From positions 1-64,000 of the forward strand of contig JAHREI010000004.1 of the NCBI GenBank assembly GCA_021733665.1: a stretch of 64,000 nucleotides of DNA, given 5' to 3'. The stretch is from Bacillus subtilis (GTDB lineage: Bacteria; Pseudomonadota; Alphaproteobacteria; Rhizobiales; Rhizobiaceae). Under the pieces are notes generated by a model, which saw only the letters and a list, made by a program, of their open reading frames with translations, was not told the DNA's origin and ran no database searches. The position numbers and the translations under genes are program-made. This document shows, one piece after another, positions 63,167-64,000 of the stretch (positions are counted from its first letter, which is position 1; the number at the start of each line of letters is the position of its first letter).

Positions 63167-64000
63167 ATGATACGATTCATTTTAAGCAAAATTGCCTATT
63201 TGATACCGACATTTTTCGGCATCACTATTCTTGCTTTCGGTTTTGTGCGCGTTTTGCCGGGCGATCCGGTTCTGCTGATGGCAGGGGAGCGCGGCGTTTC
63301 ACCGGAACGGCATGCGGAACTGATGAAACAGTTCGGTTTTGATCAGCCATTGTGGCAGCAGTATCTGGATTATATCTGGAACCTGCTTCATGGTGACTTT
63401 GGCATGTCCATGGTTACCAAAAAACCGGTTATCGCAGAATTTCTTACACTTTTCCCTGCAACAGTCGAATTGGCATTTTGTGCGATTATTCTGGCTGTTC
63501 TTATTGGTATTCCGGCCGGTGTATTTGCCGCTGTCAAGCGCGGTTCGTGGTTTGATCAGACGTCCATGGGCGTGGCACTGGTGGGCTACTCTATGCCGAT
63601 TTTCTGGTGGGGTTTACTGCTTATCATCCTGTTTTCGGGCATTCTGCAGTGGACACCGGTATCGGGACGTATTTCGCTGATGTACTTCTTCCCGCCGGTC
63701 ACAGGTTTTATGCTGATTGACAGTCTTCTGTCCGGACAGAAAGGTGCTTTCGCATCGGCTGTTTCGCATCTCATTTTGCCGACTGTGGTGCTGGCAACTA
63801 TTCCGATGGCAGTTATTGCCCGACAGACCCGTTCCGCGATGCTGGAAGTGTTGGGCGAAGATTACGTTCGTACAGCCCGTGCCAAAGGTCTTGGGCAGCG
63901 CCGTGTTATCGGTATGCATGCCCTGCGTAATGCACTCATTCCGGTTATTACCACAATCGGTTTGCAGGTAGGCGTCTTGCTGGGCGGTGCGATCCTGACT
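63167..64000 (+). CDS. dppB: dipeptide ABC-importer permease DppB, cut by the window end
   Basis: At least 278 residues of an inner-membrane permease. MIRFILSKIAYLIPTFFGITILAF is the first helix, followed by RVLPGDPVLLMAGERG and GFDQPLWQQYLDYIWNLLHGDFGMS, typical of DppB. The EAA loop for contact with the ATPase begins VRTARAKGLGQRRVIGMHALRNALIPV. It continues past 64000. It follows dppA after a 62-base gap with the hairpin. Confidence 0.92.
   Translation, partial: MIRFILSKIAYLIPTFFGITILAFGFVRVLPGDPVLLMAGERGVSPERHAELMKQFGFDQPLWQQYLDYIWNLLHGDFGMSMVTKKPVIAEFLTLFPATVELAFCAIILAVLIGIPAGVFAAVKRGSWFDQTSMGVALVGYSMPIFWWGLLLIILFSGILQWTPVSGRISLMYFFPPVTGFMLIDSLLSGQKGAFASAVSHLILPTVVLATIPMAVIARQTRSAMLEVLGEDYVRTARAKGLGQRRVIGMHALRNALIPVITTIGLQVGVLLGGAILT

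Noticed and set aside
63118-63342. Plus-strand frame of 74 codons starting after AAGGAGA
   Set aside because: It runs through the dppA-dppB hairpin and overlaps dppB in another frame with no protein-like sequence. A short leader role is kept as a finding only.

Overview
The window looks like a chromosomal segment from an alphaproteobacterium of the order Hyphomicrobiales, most likely family Brucellaceae (Brucella, Ochrobactrum, Pseudochrobactrum and relatives). The main evidence is the CtrA cell-cycle block with the gene order known from Brucella (eipA, chpT, ctrA, and nearby sciP). Further support comes from a D-aminopeptidase almost identical in layout to the Ochrobactrum anthropi enzyme, a NolR-like regulator, and two families of short intergenic repeats of the kind common in this group. 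Base composition appears to be near 50 percent GC, lower than typical Brucella; this is an impression, not a calculation. I see no prophage, insertion sequence, integrase or CRISPR array.

Layout. 1-8.5 kb: initiator tRNA-Met, an AadA-like nucleotidyltransferase, two MHS-type MFS transporters, the D-aminopeptidase Dap and a TonB-dependent receptor. 8.6-15.4 kb: DUF924 protein, Ada, extensin-like protein, RluA-type pseudouridine synthase, RsmJ, a BaiN/HI0933-like flavoprotein, a small secreted protein, and a LuxR-type receptor without a synthase. 15.4-19.8 kb: dadX-dadA with the divergent Lrp-type regulator, and lldD. 20-25.3 kb: an RND efflux operon with two adaptor proteins (TriABC-like). 25.4-29.2 kb: an amino-sugar operon (GntR regulator, NagB-II, NagA, second SIS protein). 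29.4-30.8 kb: purU and a small secreted protein. 30.9-37 kb: a lysine/pipecolate cluster (AmaB-like dehydrogenase, HglS-like 2-oxoadipate decarboxylase, LysR regulator, AmaA-like oxidase). 37.2-43 kb: an ABC importer coupled to a metallo-beta-lactamase-fold hydrolase and SurE, the most promising candidate for an undescribed system. 43-51.6 kb: tex, a DUF3137 protein, rpiB, elongator tRNA-Met, a WlbA/WlbC-like nucleotide-sugar gene pair and a siderophore-interacting protein. 51.6-58.4 kb: coiled-coil membrane protein, eipA, chpT, ctrA, fliJ, sciP, mnmA. 59-64 kb: trmH family and nolR-like genes, a HugZ-like protein and the start of a dpp peptide-uptake operon cut by the window end.

How the genes fit together. 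A D-amino-acid and cell-wall recycling theme recurs: Dap can release N-terminal D-residues, DadX/DadA oxidise alanine, the Ama/Hgl genes break down pipecolate derived from lysine, the Nag genes break down N-acetylglucosamine phosphate, and Dpp imports peptides. The ChpT-CtrA-SciP block contains the phosphotransferase, the master regulator and its inhibitor within 4 kb, with palindromes and GANTC sites between ctrA and fliJ. A roughly 126-base repeat lies directly behind both purU and fliJ and can fold as a long hairpin. A second repeat family of about 106 bases supplies the last codons and the stop codon of the flavoprotein gene.
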